64,000 nt of DNA, taken from positions 6,936-70,935 of the forward strand of contig DEHC01000061.1 of assembly GCA_002351705.1 (NCBI GenBank). The letters run 5' to 3'. Origin of the DNA: Gammaproteobacteria bacterium UBA2810. GTDB lineage: Bacteria > Pseudomonadota > Gammaproteobacteria > Enterobacterales > Succinivibrionaceae. The position numbers and the translations under genes were made by a program. The notes beneath the pieces are model-generated. The model searched no databases, had not been told where the DNA came from, and was given only the letters and a program-made list of their open reading frames with translations. This document shows positions 9,010-16,539 of the stretch, piece after piece (positions within the stretch are counted from its first letter, which is position 1; each line of letters starts with the position of its first letter).

Positions 9010-9356
9010 TTAAGGGTGAATCCGCCTACAGCAGTGATGCTCTCCCTGAGCGTTCCGAGGAGGGAGTCAAGCTTTTCCCCGATAGCAGCGCGGTCGGGCT
9101 CTGCGGCCTTGCAGAGCTTCTCGAAGGCTATTGCCTCATCGCGGCACCTCATGGCGCCGTACGTCGCGCATACGGACTTGAGCGTATGAGCCTCCATGGC
9201 AAGCCCGCTCCAGTCGCCATTGTCGAAGAGCTTCCGGAACTGACTGAGCTTTGCCGTCGAGTCATCCACGAAAACGCTGATAAGCTGAGGGAGCACCTCA
9301 AGGCCTACATCACCCGCCATCTGCGTGAGTACCTTCGTATCAAGCAGTTCAGTCAT
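9006..9356 (-). CDS. HPt phosphotransfer protein (LuxU-like)
   Basis: A 116-residue stand-alone histidine phosphotransferase. The phospho-histidine motif is EAHTLKSVCATYGA with His57, followed by helices typical of HPt bundles. I chose the ATG at 9356 (MTELLDTKV) because it has GGTGGA seven bases upstream; a longer in-frame ORF to 9482 lies inside the upstream gene and is not HPt-like. It overlaps the end of the LuxO-like gene by 8 bases and the FIST gene by 4 (ATGA). In Vibrio, luxO is likewise followed by luxU. It should relay phosphate from the hybrid kinase receiver to the LuxO-like receiver. Confidence 0.92.
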   Translation of the reverse strand: MTELLDTKVLTQMAGDVGLEVLPQLISVFVDDSTAKLSQFRKLFDNGDWSGLAMEAHTLKSVCATYGAMRCRDEAIAFEKLCKAAEPDRAAIGEKLDSLLGTLRESITAVGGFTLK

Positions 9357-10893
9357 ATTCCACCATCCCGTTGTCATGACGCCGGCTGTGCCGGTCTGTA
9401 ATTCTGATTTTATTGTCAGGAAGCTCCCTGGGAGACCCCCCGGAGCATGCTGTATTCTTTTCAGGAGTGCCGCTCTCTGCAACCCCGGCAGACTTTCCCT
9501 GCGCCTCGTCGCGCCAGGACCTGAGCTTGCGGTGGATGGTCGACTGGTTGACGCCGAGCATCTTCGCAGCCTTCGAGATGTTGCCCTCGCAGCTGTCGAT
9601 GGTCTTCTCTATGGCGTCGCGCTCGATCTCCGCGAGCGTCTTGCCGGCATAGGGATTGCCGACGGATATGACCGCCCGCTGCGGCTGCGCGCCTGAGCTC
9701 CCGTCACCGCCCTTGAGCACGTCCTTCCTTATGGACTCGGGGAACATCTCGTCTGTCACCTCATCGCCGTCATTGAGGACCACAATCTGGTGGATGACAT
9801 TCTGCAGCTCCCTGACATTCCCCGGCCAGTCATAGGCCATCAGAAGCTGCCTTGCGGAAATCGAGAACCTGGTGAACCCCTTGTTCTCCTCCTGGGAGAA
9901 GTTCTTGAGAAACCTCGTTGCGATGCGCTCCACGTCATCATCGCGATCCCGGAGGGGAGGAAGCTTTATGGGAATCACATAAAGCCTGTAGTAAAGATCC
10001 TCCCTGAAATGGTGTGCCCTGACCTCGAGCTTCGGATCCTTGTTGGTCGCGCACACGATGCGGGTGCTTACCGTCTCAAGCTTTGACGATCCGACACGGT
10101 AAAACTTTCCGGTCTGGATGAAGCGCAGGAGCTTGCTCTGGAGCTGAGGATCAAGCTCGCAGATCTCGTCAAGGAACAGCGTACCGCCGTCGGCGCGCTG
10201 CACTGCTCCGATCTTGTCGCTCACCGCGCCGGTAAACGCTCCCTTGACATGTCCGAAGAGCTCGCTTTCCATCAGGTCGCGGGGGATTGCGGCGCAGTTT
10301 ATGGGGACAAAGCTCCCTTTTTTCTGCTTGCTGAGCTTGTGGATGGCCTCGGCGCAGACCTCCTTGCCAGTGCCGCTCTCGCCTGTTATGAACACGGTCG
10401 CGGAGCTCGGAGCCGCCCTCTCTATGGTGCTGTAGACGCTCTTCATCGCTGGTGACGAGCCGATGAAGCCGAGGAACACATCCTGGCTCGTCTGAAACTC
10501 GCTGACCATCTGCTTGAGCTTCAGGTGCTGCGTGGTGTTGCGCAGCGTCACCCTGAGGCGCGCGGAGTCGATGGGCTTCACGATGAAGTCGAACGCGCCG
10601 AGCCTCATCGCCTCCACAGCGTCATCAACTGAGCCGGAGCCTGTCAGCATGATTACCCTGGCGTCGAGGTTCTGCTTCTTCACATAGTTCAGAACCTCGA
10701 AGCCGGAGATGTCAGGAAGGTATAGATCAAGGAAAATCACATCAGGACGGTGGGAGGAGATGAAGTCTATGGCATCCCTGCCGCTGCTGACCGAGTATAC
10801 GTTGACGTTCTCATCCTTGAGGTAAGTCGAGTACAGAAGCCTCAGCGGCGCGGAATCGTCAACAATGAGAACCGTCGGGATAAAGCTGTCCAT
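9349..10893 (-). CDS. LuxO-type sigma-54-dependent response regulator
   Basis: A 514-residue NtrC-family activator. The receiver (about 1-120) has phospho-acceptor Asp56 in FLDLYLPD. The AAA+ domain has Walker A GESGTGKE at 171-178 and the sigma-54-contacting GAFTGA at 218-223, with REDLYYRLYVIP and WPGNVRELQNVI further on. A Fis-type helix-turn-helix (NISKAAKMLGVNQSTIHRKL) is near residue 450. The AAA+ core is strikingly like Vibrio LuxO (FIGSS..M..VY..I..AAPS, KGSFVPINCAAIP, LLRFIQTG). A tail of about 45 residues after the HTH is unusual and includes the part overlapping the HPt gene. The start is 10 bases after nif3 and has a weak ribosome site. Confidence 0.93.
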   Translation of the reverse strand: MDSFIPTVLIVDDSAPLRLLYSTYLKDENVNVYSVSSGRDAIDFISSHRPDVIFLDLYLPDISGFEVLNYVKKQNLDARVIMLTGSGSVDDAVEAMRLGAFDFIVKPIDSARLRVTLRNTTQHLKLKQMVSEFQTSQDVFLGFIGSSPAMKSVYSTIERAAPSSATVFITGESGTGKEVCAEAIHKLSKQKKGSFVPINCAAIPRDLMESELFGHVKGAFTGAVSDKIGAVQRADGGTLFLDEICELDPQLQSKLLRFIQTGKFYRVGSSKLETVSTRIVCATNKDPKLEVRAHHFREDLYYRLYVIPIKLPPLRDRDDDVERIATRFLKNFSQEENKGFTRFSISARQLLMAYDWPGNVRELQNVIHQIVVLNDGDEVTDEMFPESIRKDVLKGGDGSSGAQPQRAVISVGNPYAGKTLAEIERDAIEKTIDSCEGNISKAAKMLGVNQSTIHRKLRSWRDEAQGKSAGVAESGTPEKNTACSGGSPRELPDNKIRITDRHSRRHDNGMVEYD

Positions 10894-10903
10894 TTGTAAT
10901 CAG

Positions 10904-11659
10904 TTAGGCCCAGTTATCTATATTTATATTTATTGCCTGCACGCTGAACTCACGCGAGAGAAGCTCCCCGAGGGCCTTTACCCCCAAAGTTTCCGTTGCG
11001 TGATGTCCGGCCGCAAAGAAATTTATTCCGAGCTCGCGCGCCTCGTGCACCGTCTGCTCGGAGACCTCGCCTGTAATAAAGGCTTCAGCCCCCTTCTGCG
11101 CTGCCGCGGTCAGGAACTCCTGGCCGGCTCCCGAGCATAAACCTACACGGGTGATCGTATCACATCCGCCGCGCTCCAAACGTGGTTTATATCCCAAAAC
11201 ATCATAAATCCGCGCCGCAAGCTCATCGGCGCTGCAGGGCTCCCTGAGGTTTCCGACAGGGGCAATGATTCTGCCGTGAAGCTCCGCGCCGTCATCCGGC
11301 ACCATGCCGAGAGCCCTGGCGAGGCAGGCGTTGTTGCCGGTCTCAGGATGCATGTCGAGAGGGAGGTGGTAGGCGAAAAGGTTCATGTCTGAGCTGATGA
11401 GCGCGCCGACTCTCTTCCTCTTCATCGAGACCAGGCGCATGTCATCGCCCTTCCAGAAGAGGCCGTGGTGGACAAGGACAGCGTCGGCGCCGAGCTCCGC
11501 TGCCCGGTCGATGAGGCGCTGGCAGGCGGTGACGCCCGTGACTATTCTGCGGATTTTCTTCCTGCCCTCGACCTGCAGTCCGTTCGGGCAGTAGTCGTCA
11601 ATCGACCGGGCGTCAAGATAATCGTCAAGGAACTTCAGAATCTCAGTGCTGGCAGCCAT
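10904..11659 (-). CDS. Nif3-like dinuclear metal centre protein (YbgI family)
   Basis: A 251-residue Nif3/YbgI protein. It has DDYCPNGLQVEG at the N-terminus, VHHGLFWKGD in the middle (metal-binding His pair), and AGHHATETLGVKALGE near the C-terminus carrying the second metal ligands. Family members form toroidal hexamers with two metals per active site; the substrate is not established. The ATG at 11659 has GGGGGAT upstream and excludes a non-homologous 49-residue extension. It is first in the run leading into the LuxO-like relay, 10 bases upstream of the response regulator, but there is no obvious functional link. Confidence 0.9.
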   Translation of the reverse strand: MAASTEILKFLDDYLDARSIDDYCPNGLQVEGRKKIRRIVTGVTACQRLIDRAAELGADAVLVHHGLFWKGDDMRLVSMKRKRVGALISSDMNLFAYHLPLDMHPETGNNACLARALGMVPDDGAELHGRIIAPVGNLREPCSADELAARIYDVLGYKPRLERGGCDTITRVGLCSGAGQEFLTAAAQKGAEAFITGEVSEQTVHEARELGINFFAAGHHATETLGVKALGELLSREFSVQAININIDNWA

Positions 11660-11705
11660 GCTGATCCCCCTTAAGGCTGATAATTGCCGCCCGCCGTGAA
11701 AGCTC

Positions 11706-12581
11706 TCAGTTTCTTTCCCCGGGGACGACCCTGAACAGAACCCTGCCATCCCTGGTGACAGGCTCCATCCTTGCATTCGGATATCCCTTCGAGCGGAGCT
11801 CGTCACGGTACTTCACCGCGTTGAGTCTCGAGGCGAAGGCCTTCTGCTCCGCCGCGGGCTTTGCGGGCTGGGACTGCTTCCTCTCCTCCTCAGCCCTGGC
11901 GTCAGCCATTTTCTTCCGCTCCTCGGCGGCCTTTCTCTCGGCGGCCTTCTTCTCCTCGGCCGCCTTCCTTGCCTCGGCTATGCGCTCACGCTCCCTGGCC
12001 TTCTTCTCCTCGGCGGCTTTCCTCTCGGAGGCCTTCTTTTCCTCTACGGCCTGCCTTGCGGCTTTCTGCCGCTCCTCGAGCTTCCGGTTCTCGGCTTCCT
12101 TCCGTGCCCTGGCCTCGGCAGAGGCCTTCTTCTCGGCCGCAGCCCTGCGGACCTCGTCTGCCTCTCTTCTTGCCTTCTGCGCCTTTTCCTCGGCAGCCTG
12201 CTTCTTGCTGATTTCCTTAAGCTCATCGTCTGTCGGCATGACCGGCTCGTCAGGATCCCCGTCGGCAGCCAGCCCGGCCTTCACGCGCGGCACCTCAGCA
12301 TCAGCCCGCTCTTTCTGCTGCTCAGGCTCCCTCACCTCGATCTGATCCTGATCCGGAGCATCCGGCACCGCTTCGCCGGCCTTCTCCTTCTGGCCCTGCA
12401 GCCTTACGGTCGAGCGGGAGGCAAAGGTCTTCCTCTTGTCCTCCGTCTGGGAAATCGAGATGCCGATGTTGTTCGCGGTCTCGCTCGGGGAGCGCCCGCT
12501 CGTAAGATACGGCAGGAATGCCCCGGTGACGCCGAGAAGCACTGAGATTCCGACGATTCTCCTGACGAGGGGTGAAATCAA
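11706..12581 (-). CDS. dedD: DedD-like SPOR-domain cell division protein
   Basis: A 291-residue protein with one N-terminal membrane segment (about 8-26). A long charged coiled coil of Ala/Glu/Lys/Arg repeats follows (about 118-240, TolA-like). It ends in a short SPOR-type segment (FASRLNAVKYRDELRSKGYPNARMEP...FRVVPGE). E. coli DedD binds denuded septal peptidoglycan through SPOR and helps FtsN. Gene order accD-folC-dedD matches E. coli, which supports the name. The SPOR domain looks short. It overlaps folC by four bases (ATGA). Confidence 0.85.
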   Translation of the reverse strand: MISPLVRRIVGISVLLGVTGAFLPYLTSGRSPSETANNIGISISQTEDKRKTFASRSTVRLQGQKEKAGEAVPDAPDQDQIEVREPEQQKERADAEVPRVKAGLAADGDPDEPVMPTDDELKEISKKQAAEEKAQKARREADEVRRAAAEKKASAEARARKEAENRKLEERQKAARQAVEEKKASERKAAEEKKARERERIAEARKAAEEKKAAERKAAEERKKMADARAEEERKQSQPAKPAAEQKAFASRLNAVKYRDELRSKGYPNARMEPVTRDGRVLFRVVPGERN

Positions 12582-13909
12582 TGCTTGCTCTCCTCGGACT
12601 CAAGGAATTCCTTTACTGCGGCGACAGTGAGGAAAGATCCGAAGACCACCAGAAGATCAGTTTCCTGAAGCCCGGCCCTTGCCGCGCACCATGCCGTGGC
12701 CGGATCGCGGAACAGATGTGTCTCCGAGCTCTCCGGGAGCTCCGGCTCGAGATCCGAGGCCTTGGCCGCGCGGGGGCCGGTGAGATCGGCGAGGTACCAG
12801 ATGTCTACGAGATCATCCATCTCGCGGAGCACCGTGCCGTAATCCTTGTCGTGCAGCATGCCGCAGACGGCGAGCACGCGCGTGAAACGCTCCTTCGCGA
12901 TGAGTTTCTCGAGATGCTTCCTGAGGCGCATTACGGCAGGCGGGTTATGGGACACGTCAAAGATGATCCTCGGTGTGTCCGAGTAAACCTCGAGCCTTCC
13001 CGGAAGCCTTACCGACCTGCACGCGCCGGCCGCAGCCTCACGGGTGACATCTATGCCCATGGCCTCAAGGCAGGCAAGAGCTCCGGCCGCGTTCATGTAC
13101 GGGAACGAGGGAAGAGGCAGGTCCTCGAAATCGATGTCCTCCATGCGGAAGAACCAGGTTCCCTCGTCAGTCCCGCCGCCTGCGGCGTCAAGCAGCTGCT
13201 CGGTAAGCTCCGGATCGGCCCCGGAGCTTCCGCTCCTGAAGTTCCGCCCGGAAACAAGGAGATTTGCCCCGATCACCGCGGAGTTCTCGATAAGGGTCCT
13301 CGGAGGGTTCTCCTGGCTGCAGACCGCCGGCCTGTCCTTCCGGTAGATGCAGGACTTCTCGTAGGCGATGTCCTCTACGGTGCTGCCGAGGATCCCGGTA
13401 TGGTCAAGCCCGATGCTGACGACTATGCCGGCATCGCTCTCGACGGCGTTGGTCGCGTCAAGCCTGCCTCCGAGGCCTATTTCGAGGATGACGAAGTCAG
13501 GAGCGTCCTTTTTGAAAATAAGGAGGGCCGCAAGCGTGGTGAACTCGAAGAAGGTCAGCGCCACGCCGGCCTTCCTCATCGCCTCGTCGGTCATCTCGAA
13601 GGCGTCAGTGAGCAGGTCATCCGGGGCCTCGCGGCCGCGGAGGAGCACGCGCTCGTTGAACCTCATGAGGTGCGGTGAGTTGTAGATGTCGACCGTGTAG
13701 CCGAGCCTTTCGAGCACGGCTCCGAGATACCAGGTGGTGGAGCCCTTGCCGTTGGTCCCGGTCACGGTAATGACCTTTGAGGGGAGTTTCAGGACGTCAA
13801 GTATCCTGCCGACGCTTATTACGCGCGACAGCCCCAGATCCATCGCCTTGTCGCTGATGCTGCCGATGTAGGCCAGCCACCCGTTGAGACTGCGTTTCAT
13901 CCTCTTCAC
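12578..13909 (-). CDS. folC: folylpolyglutamate / dihydrofolate synthase
   Basis: Adds glutamate to folates, and in bacteria usually also makes dihydrofolate from dihydropteroate. The 443 residues include the P-loop VTGTNGKGSTT near residue 50, the omega-loop region YNSPHLMRFNERV, EIGLGGRLDATNAV and LDHTGILG, and the C-terminal-domain FDVSHNPPA. It starts at 13909 (an in-frame ATG three codons later is possible), 11 bases after accD, and overlaps dedD by ATGA. The three genes form an operon as in E. coli. Confidence 0.95.
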   Translation of the reverse strand: MKRMKRSLNGWLAYIGSISDKAMDLGLSRVISVGRILDVLKLPSKVITVTGTNGKGSTTWYLGAVLERLGYTVDIYNSPHLMRFNERVLLRGREAPDDLLTDAFEMTDEAMRKAGVALTFFEFTTLAALLIFKKDAPDFVILEIGLGGRLDATNAVESDAGIVVSIGLDHTGILGSTVEDIAYEKSCIYRKDRPAVCSQENPPRTLIENSAVIGANLLVSGRNFRSGSSGADPELTEQLLDAAGGGTDEGTWFFRMEDIDFEDLPLPSFPYMNAAGALACLEAMGIDVTREAAAGACRSVRLPGRLEVYSDTPRIIFDVSHNPPAVMRLRKHLEKLIAKERFTRVLAVCGMLHDKDYGTVLREMDDLVDIWYLADLTGPRAAKASDLEPELPESSETHLFRDPATAWCAARAGLQETDLLVVFGSFLTVAAVKEFLESEESKH

Positions 13910-13920
13910 CGCCCTGAGCG

Positions 13921-14787
13921 TCAGGCCTTCTGCTGCTGCACTTCGGCATGGAGCAGCATGGCCATGATGGATGCAAGGCGGTCGCGCATCTCGCGGCGGT
14001 CGATGATGATGTCAACCTGTCCCTTGTCGCGGAGGAATTCGGAGCGCTGGAAGCCCTGCGGCAGCTTCTCGCGGACAGTCTGCTCGATGACGCGGGGGCC
14101 GGCGAAGCCGATGAGGGCCTGGGGCTCCGCGACGTTGATGTCCCCGAGCATGGCAAGCGATGCCGATACGCCGCCCATGGTGGGATTGGTCATGACAGAT
14201 ATGAAAGGGAGCCCCTCCTGTCTCAGATGGTCAAGCGCCGCGCTGGTCTTTGCCATCTGCATGAGCGAGAACAGTGACTCCTGCATTCTGGCGCCGCCGG
14301 AGGTGGAGAAGCAGATGAGCCCGCGCCTGTCGCGGACCGCCTCGTCGACGGCGGCGACGAACCTCGCACCTACCACGGAGCCCATCGAGCCGCCCATGAA
14401 CTTGAAGTCAAAGGCTGCGGCCACGACAGGAACGCCCTTCAGGAGCCCCTTCATGACCACGAGCGCGTCCTTCTCGCCGGTATTCTTCTGCGCGTCGGCA
14501 AGGCGGTCGCGGTAGCGCTTGGAGTCCCTGAATTTGAGCATGTCAACAGGATGGTAGCTGGCTGCAATCTCTGTCATTGAGCCCGCATCGAGGAAGCGCA
14601 TCAGGCGCTCGCGGGCGCTAAGCCTCATATGGTAGCCGCATTTCGGGCAGACATTGAGATTGCGTTCAAGCTCGGCTCTGTAAAGCACCTGATCGCATTT
14701 TTCGCACTTGGTCCAGACGCCTTCAGGAATATTGTGCTTGCTTCCTGTGTTTTCATTTTTAGCCAGAATCTTGTCTAACCAGCTCAT
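13921..14787 (-). CDS. accD: acetyl-CoA carboxylase carboxyltransferase subunit beta
   Basis: The beta subunit of the carboxyltransferase that makes malonyl-CoA for fatty acid synthesis. The 288 residues begin with the zinc ribbon [20 protein letters not shown] with CPKCGYHMR. The crotonase-like core follows with [41 protein letters not shown] and the [11 protein letters not shown] loop. It is the first gene of accD-folC-dedD. A TATAAT is at 14820-14815 on its strand, about 28 bases before the start. Confidence 0.97.
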   Translation of the reverse strand: MSWLDKILAKNENTGSKHNIPEGVWTKCEKCDQVLYRAELERNLNVCPKCGYHMRLSARERLMRFLDAGSMTEIAASYHPVDMLKFRDSKRYRDRLADAQKNTGEKDALVVMKGLLKGVPVVAAAFDFKFMGGSMGSVVGARFVAAVDEAVRDRRGLICFSTSGGARMQESLFSLMQMAKTSAALDHLRQEGLPFISVMTNPTMGGVSASLAMLGDINVAEPQALIGFAGPRVIEQTVREKLPQGFQRSEFLRDKGQVDIIIDRREMRDRLASIMAMLLHAEVQQQKA

Positions 14788-14814
14788 TTGCCACCTCGAA
14801 CTAAAACTCGCCCG

Positions 14815-14820
14815 ATTATA
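14815..14820 (-). promoter_or_regulatory. candidate accD promoter -10
   Basis: Perfect TATAAT on the minus strand, 28 bases upstream of the accD start, in the 166-base gap between divergent transcription units. No convincing -35 hexamer is seen at 16-18 bases spacing. Confidence 0.4.
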
Positions 14821-14953
14821 TCACACGGCATAAGGCCAAAATCGTGAGGTTGATCCTTGATTCAGAGCGGTGCGCGATCCGTTCGCCGGGGCGCATTATG
14901 CATCCGCTCTTTTGGGTAAAATACCAGGGTCTGTCGTTTGAGTGAGGCATCAA

Positions 14954-15520
14954 ATGAAAATATGCGTGCTTTTCCCGGGAATAGGCTACACGAATGACCG
15001 GCCGCTTCTCTATTACTCCGGCAAACTCGCGTCATCGCTCGGCTACACGGTGATCCGCTCGGACTACACGGGCTTTCCGAAAGACGTGAAGAGCTCGCTT
15101 GCCGGCGTGGAGGCAGCGTATGACACGGCGCTCCCGCAGGCAGAGGAGTTCCTGAGTGATGCGGATTTGAGAGGGGCGGAGGACGTCGTCTTCATCTCGA
15201 AGAGCATCGGAACGGTCGTTGCGGCCGGCTACGCGGAGAAATACGGCCTCAGGACGAGGAACATCTACTACACTCCTGTTGCCGCAACCTTCAGGTTCCA
15301 TATGAACCCGGGCATCGCCTTCACAGGAACGGCAGACCGCTGGGTTACGGCTGCTGAAGTGGCTGACGGCTGCGAGAAGGCCGGCATTCCCCTCTTCATC
15401 ACGAAGAACGCCAACCATTCGCTTGAGACAGGGAGCGTCCTCCAGGATATCGGGATCCTCTCCGGGATCATGCAGAAGACCGAGGAGTACCTCAGGAATC
15501 CCGAGCCTTGCAGCCTGTGA
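14954..15520 (+). CDS. small alpha/beta-hydrolase-like protein
   Basis: A 188-residue protein beginning MKICVLFPGIGYTNDRPLLYY. It has a nucleophile-elbow-like FISKSIGTVVA (Ser in S-x-S-x-G context) near residue 85 and a late INTGT-like VAATFRFH and FITKNANHSLE segment that could supply Asp and His. This resembles minimal alpha/beta hydrolases with a GxSxG variant. Substrate unknown. The ATG at 14954 was chosen because GTGAGG lies seven bases upstream. It is the first gene of a three-gene plus-strand cassette, and its stop overlaps the probable methyltransferase start (GTGA). Confidence 0.65.
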   Translation: MKICVLFPGIGYTNDRPLLYYSGKLASSLGYTVIRSDYTGFPKDVKSSLAGVEAAYDTALPQAEEFLSDADLRGAEDVVFISKSIGTVVAAGYAEKYGLRTRNIYYTPVAATFRFHMNPGIAFTGTADRWVTAAEVADGCEKAGIPLFITKNANHSLETGSVLQDIGILSGIMQKTEEYLRNPEPCSL

Positions 15521-16539
15521 CAGAGACCGTGACGGATCATGGTGCCGCCCCGGGGAGGAGCGCGCCGCCGGAGGCAGGGCGGAAGTCCAGAAGGAACAAG
15601 ACCATCGACCTCTCAGCAGAGGAAGGCGCGCAGTATCTTGCAAGATGCATCACACTGAGCGGCAGCGCGGAGCTCACCGGCGTCATGGACAGGACCATAA
15701 ACGGCGACTGCCTCAGGGTGCTGCCGCTCCTGCCGCGCCGCTCGGTCGATCTTCTCATCTGCGACCCGCCCTACAACAAGTCGCTCTCCTTCGCCGGGAA
15801 AAAGTTCAGCAGGACCTCGCACAGCGGCTATGCCGCGTACACCGAGGAGTGGCTCACTGCCGCGCTTCCGCTCCTGAAGGAGACCGGGAGCGTCTACGTC
15901 TGCTGCGACTGGCAGTCAGGAATCGACATCGTGCCGGTCCTCGAGAAGTACCTCACGGTGCGCAACAGGATTACCTGGCAGAGGGAGAAGGGCCGCGGCG
16001 CGATGAGGAACTGGAAGAACAGCATGGAGGACATCTGGTTCGCCACCGTGTCGGACCGCTATACCTTCAACGTCGGCGACGTGAAGGTGAGGAGGCGCGT
16101 GCTTGCCCCATACCGGGAGAACGGGCAGCCGAAGGACTGGGAGGAGACGGAGGACGGCAGGTTCAGGAACACCTTCCCCTCGAACTTCTGGAATGACATC
16201 TCCGTCCCCTACTGGTCAATGCCGGAGAACACCGCCCACCCGACGCAGAAGCCCGAGAAGCTCCTCGCGAAGCTTATCCTGGCGAGCTCAAGCCCCGGAG
16301 ACCTGGTGCTTGATCCGTTCCTGGGCTCAGGCTCCACCTCGGTCACAGCAAAGAAGCTCGGACGGCACTTCATCGGCATCGAGCAGAGCGCGCAGTACTG
16401 CGTCTGGGCCGAAAAGCGCCTCGAGATGGCAGAGCACGACAAATCCATCCAGGGCTACCGGGACGGCGTGTTCTGGGAGCGCAACACCCGGCGCGAGCAG
16501 CTCTCGGCCGGAAAGGCAGGCAGCGGGGAGCCTGAATGA
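15517..16539 (+). CDS. orphan site-specific DNA methyltransferase (beta-class, N6-A or N4-C)
   Basis: A 340-residue amino-methyltransferase. Motif IV LLICDPPYN comes first (about residue 83) and the SAM-binding motif I LDPFLGSGST comes late (about residue 270), the order of beta-class enzymes. ENTAHPTQKPEKLL, just before motif I, is also typical. No restriction endonuclease or specificity subunit is adjacent, so it is an orphan. The GTG at 15517 is preferred because GTGA overlaps the upstream stop; a TTG at 15508 is in frame. It overlaps topB by four bases (ATGA). Target sequence cannot be deduced. Confidence 0.88.
   Translation: MTETVTDHGAAPGRSAPPEAGRKSRRNKTIDLSAEEGAQYLARCITLSGSAELTGVMDRTINGDCLRVLPLLPRRSVDLLICDPPYNKSLSFAGKKFSRTSHSGYAAYTEEWLTAALPLLKETGSVYVCCDWQSGIDIVPVLEKYLTVRNRITWQREKGRGAMRNWKNSMEDIWFATVSDRYTFNVGDVKVRRRVLAPYRENGQPKDWEETEDGRFRNTFPSNFWNDISVPYWSMPENTAHPTQKPEKLLAKLILASSSPGDLVLDPFLGSGSTSVTAKKLGRHFIGIEQSAQYCVWAEKRLEMAEHDKSIQGYRDGVFWERNTRREQLSAGKAGSGEPE

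Noticed and set aside
9357..9482. Longer HPt protein starting at 9482
   Set aside because: The extra 42 residues lie in another frame of the LuxO-like gene and show no HPt similarity, while the ATG at 9356 has a good ribosome site.
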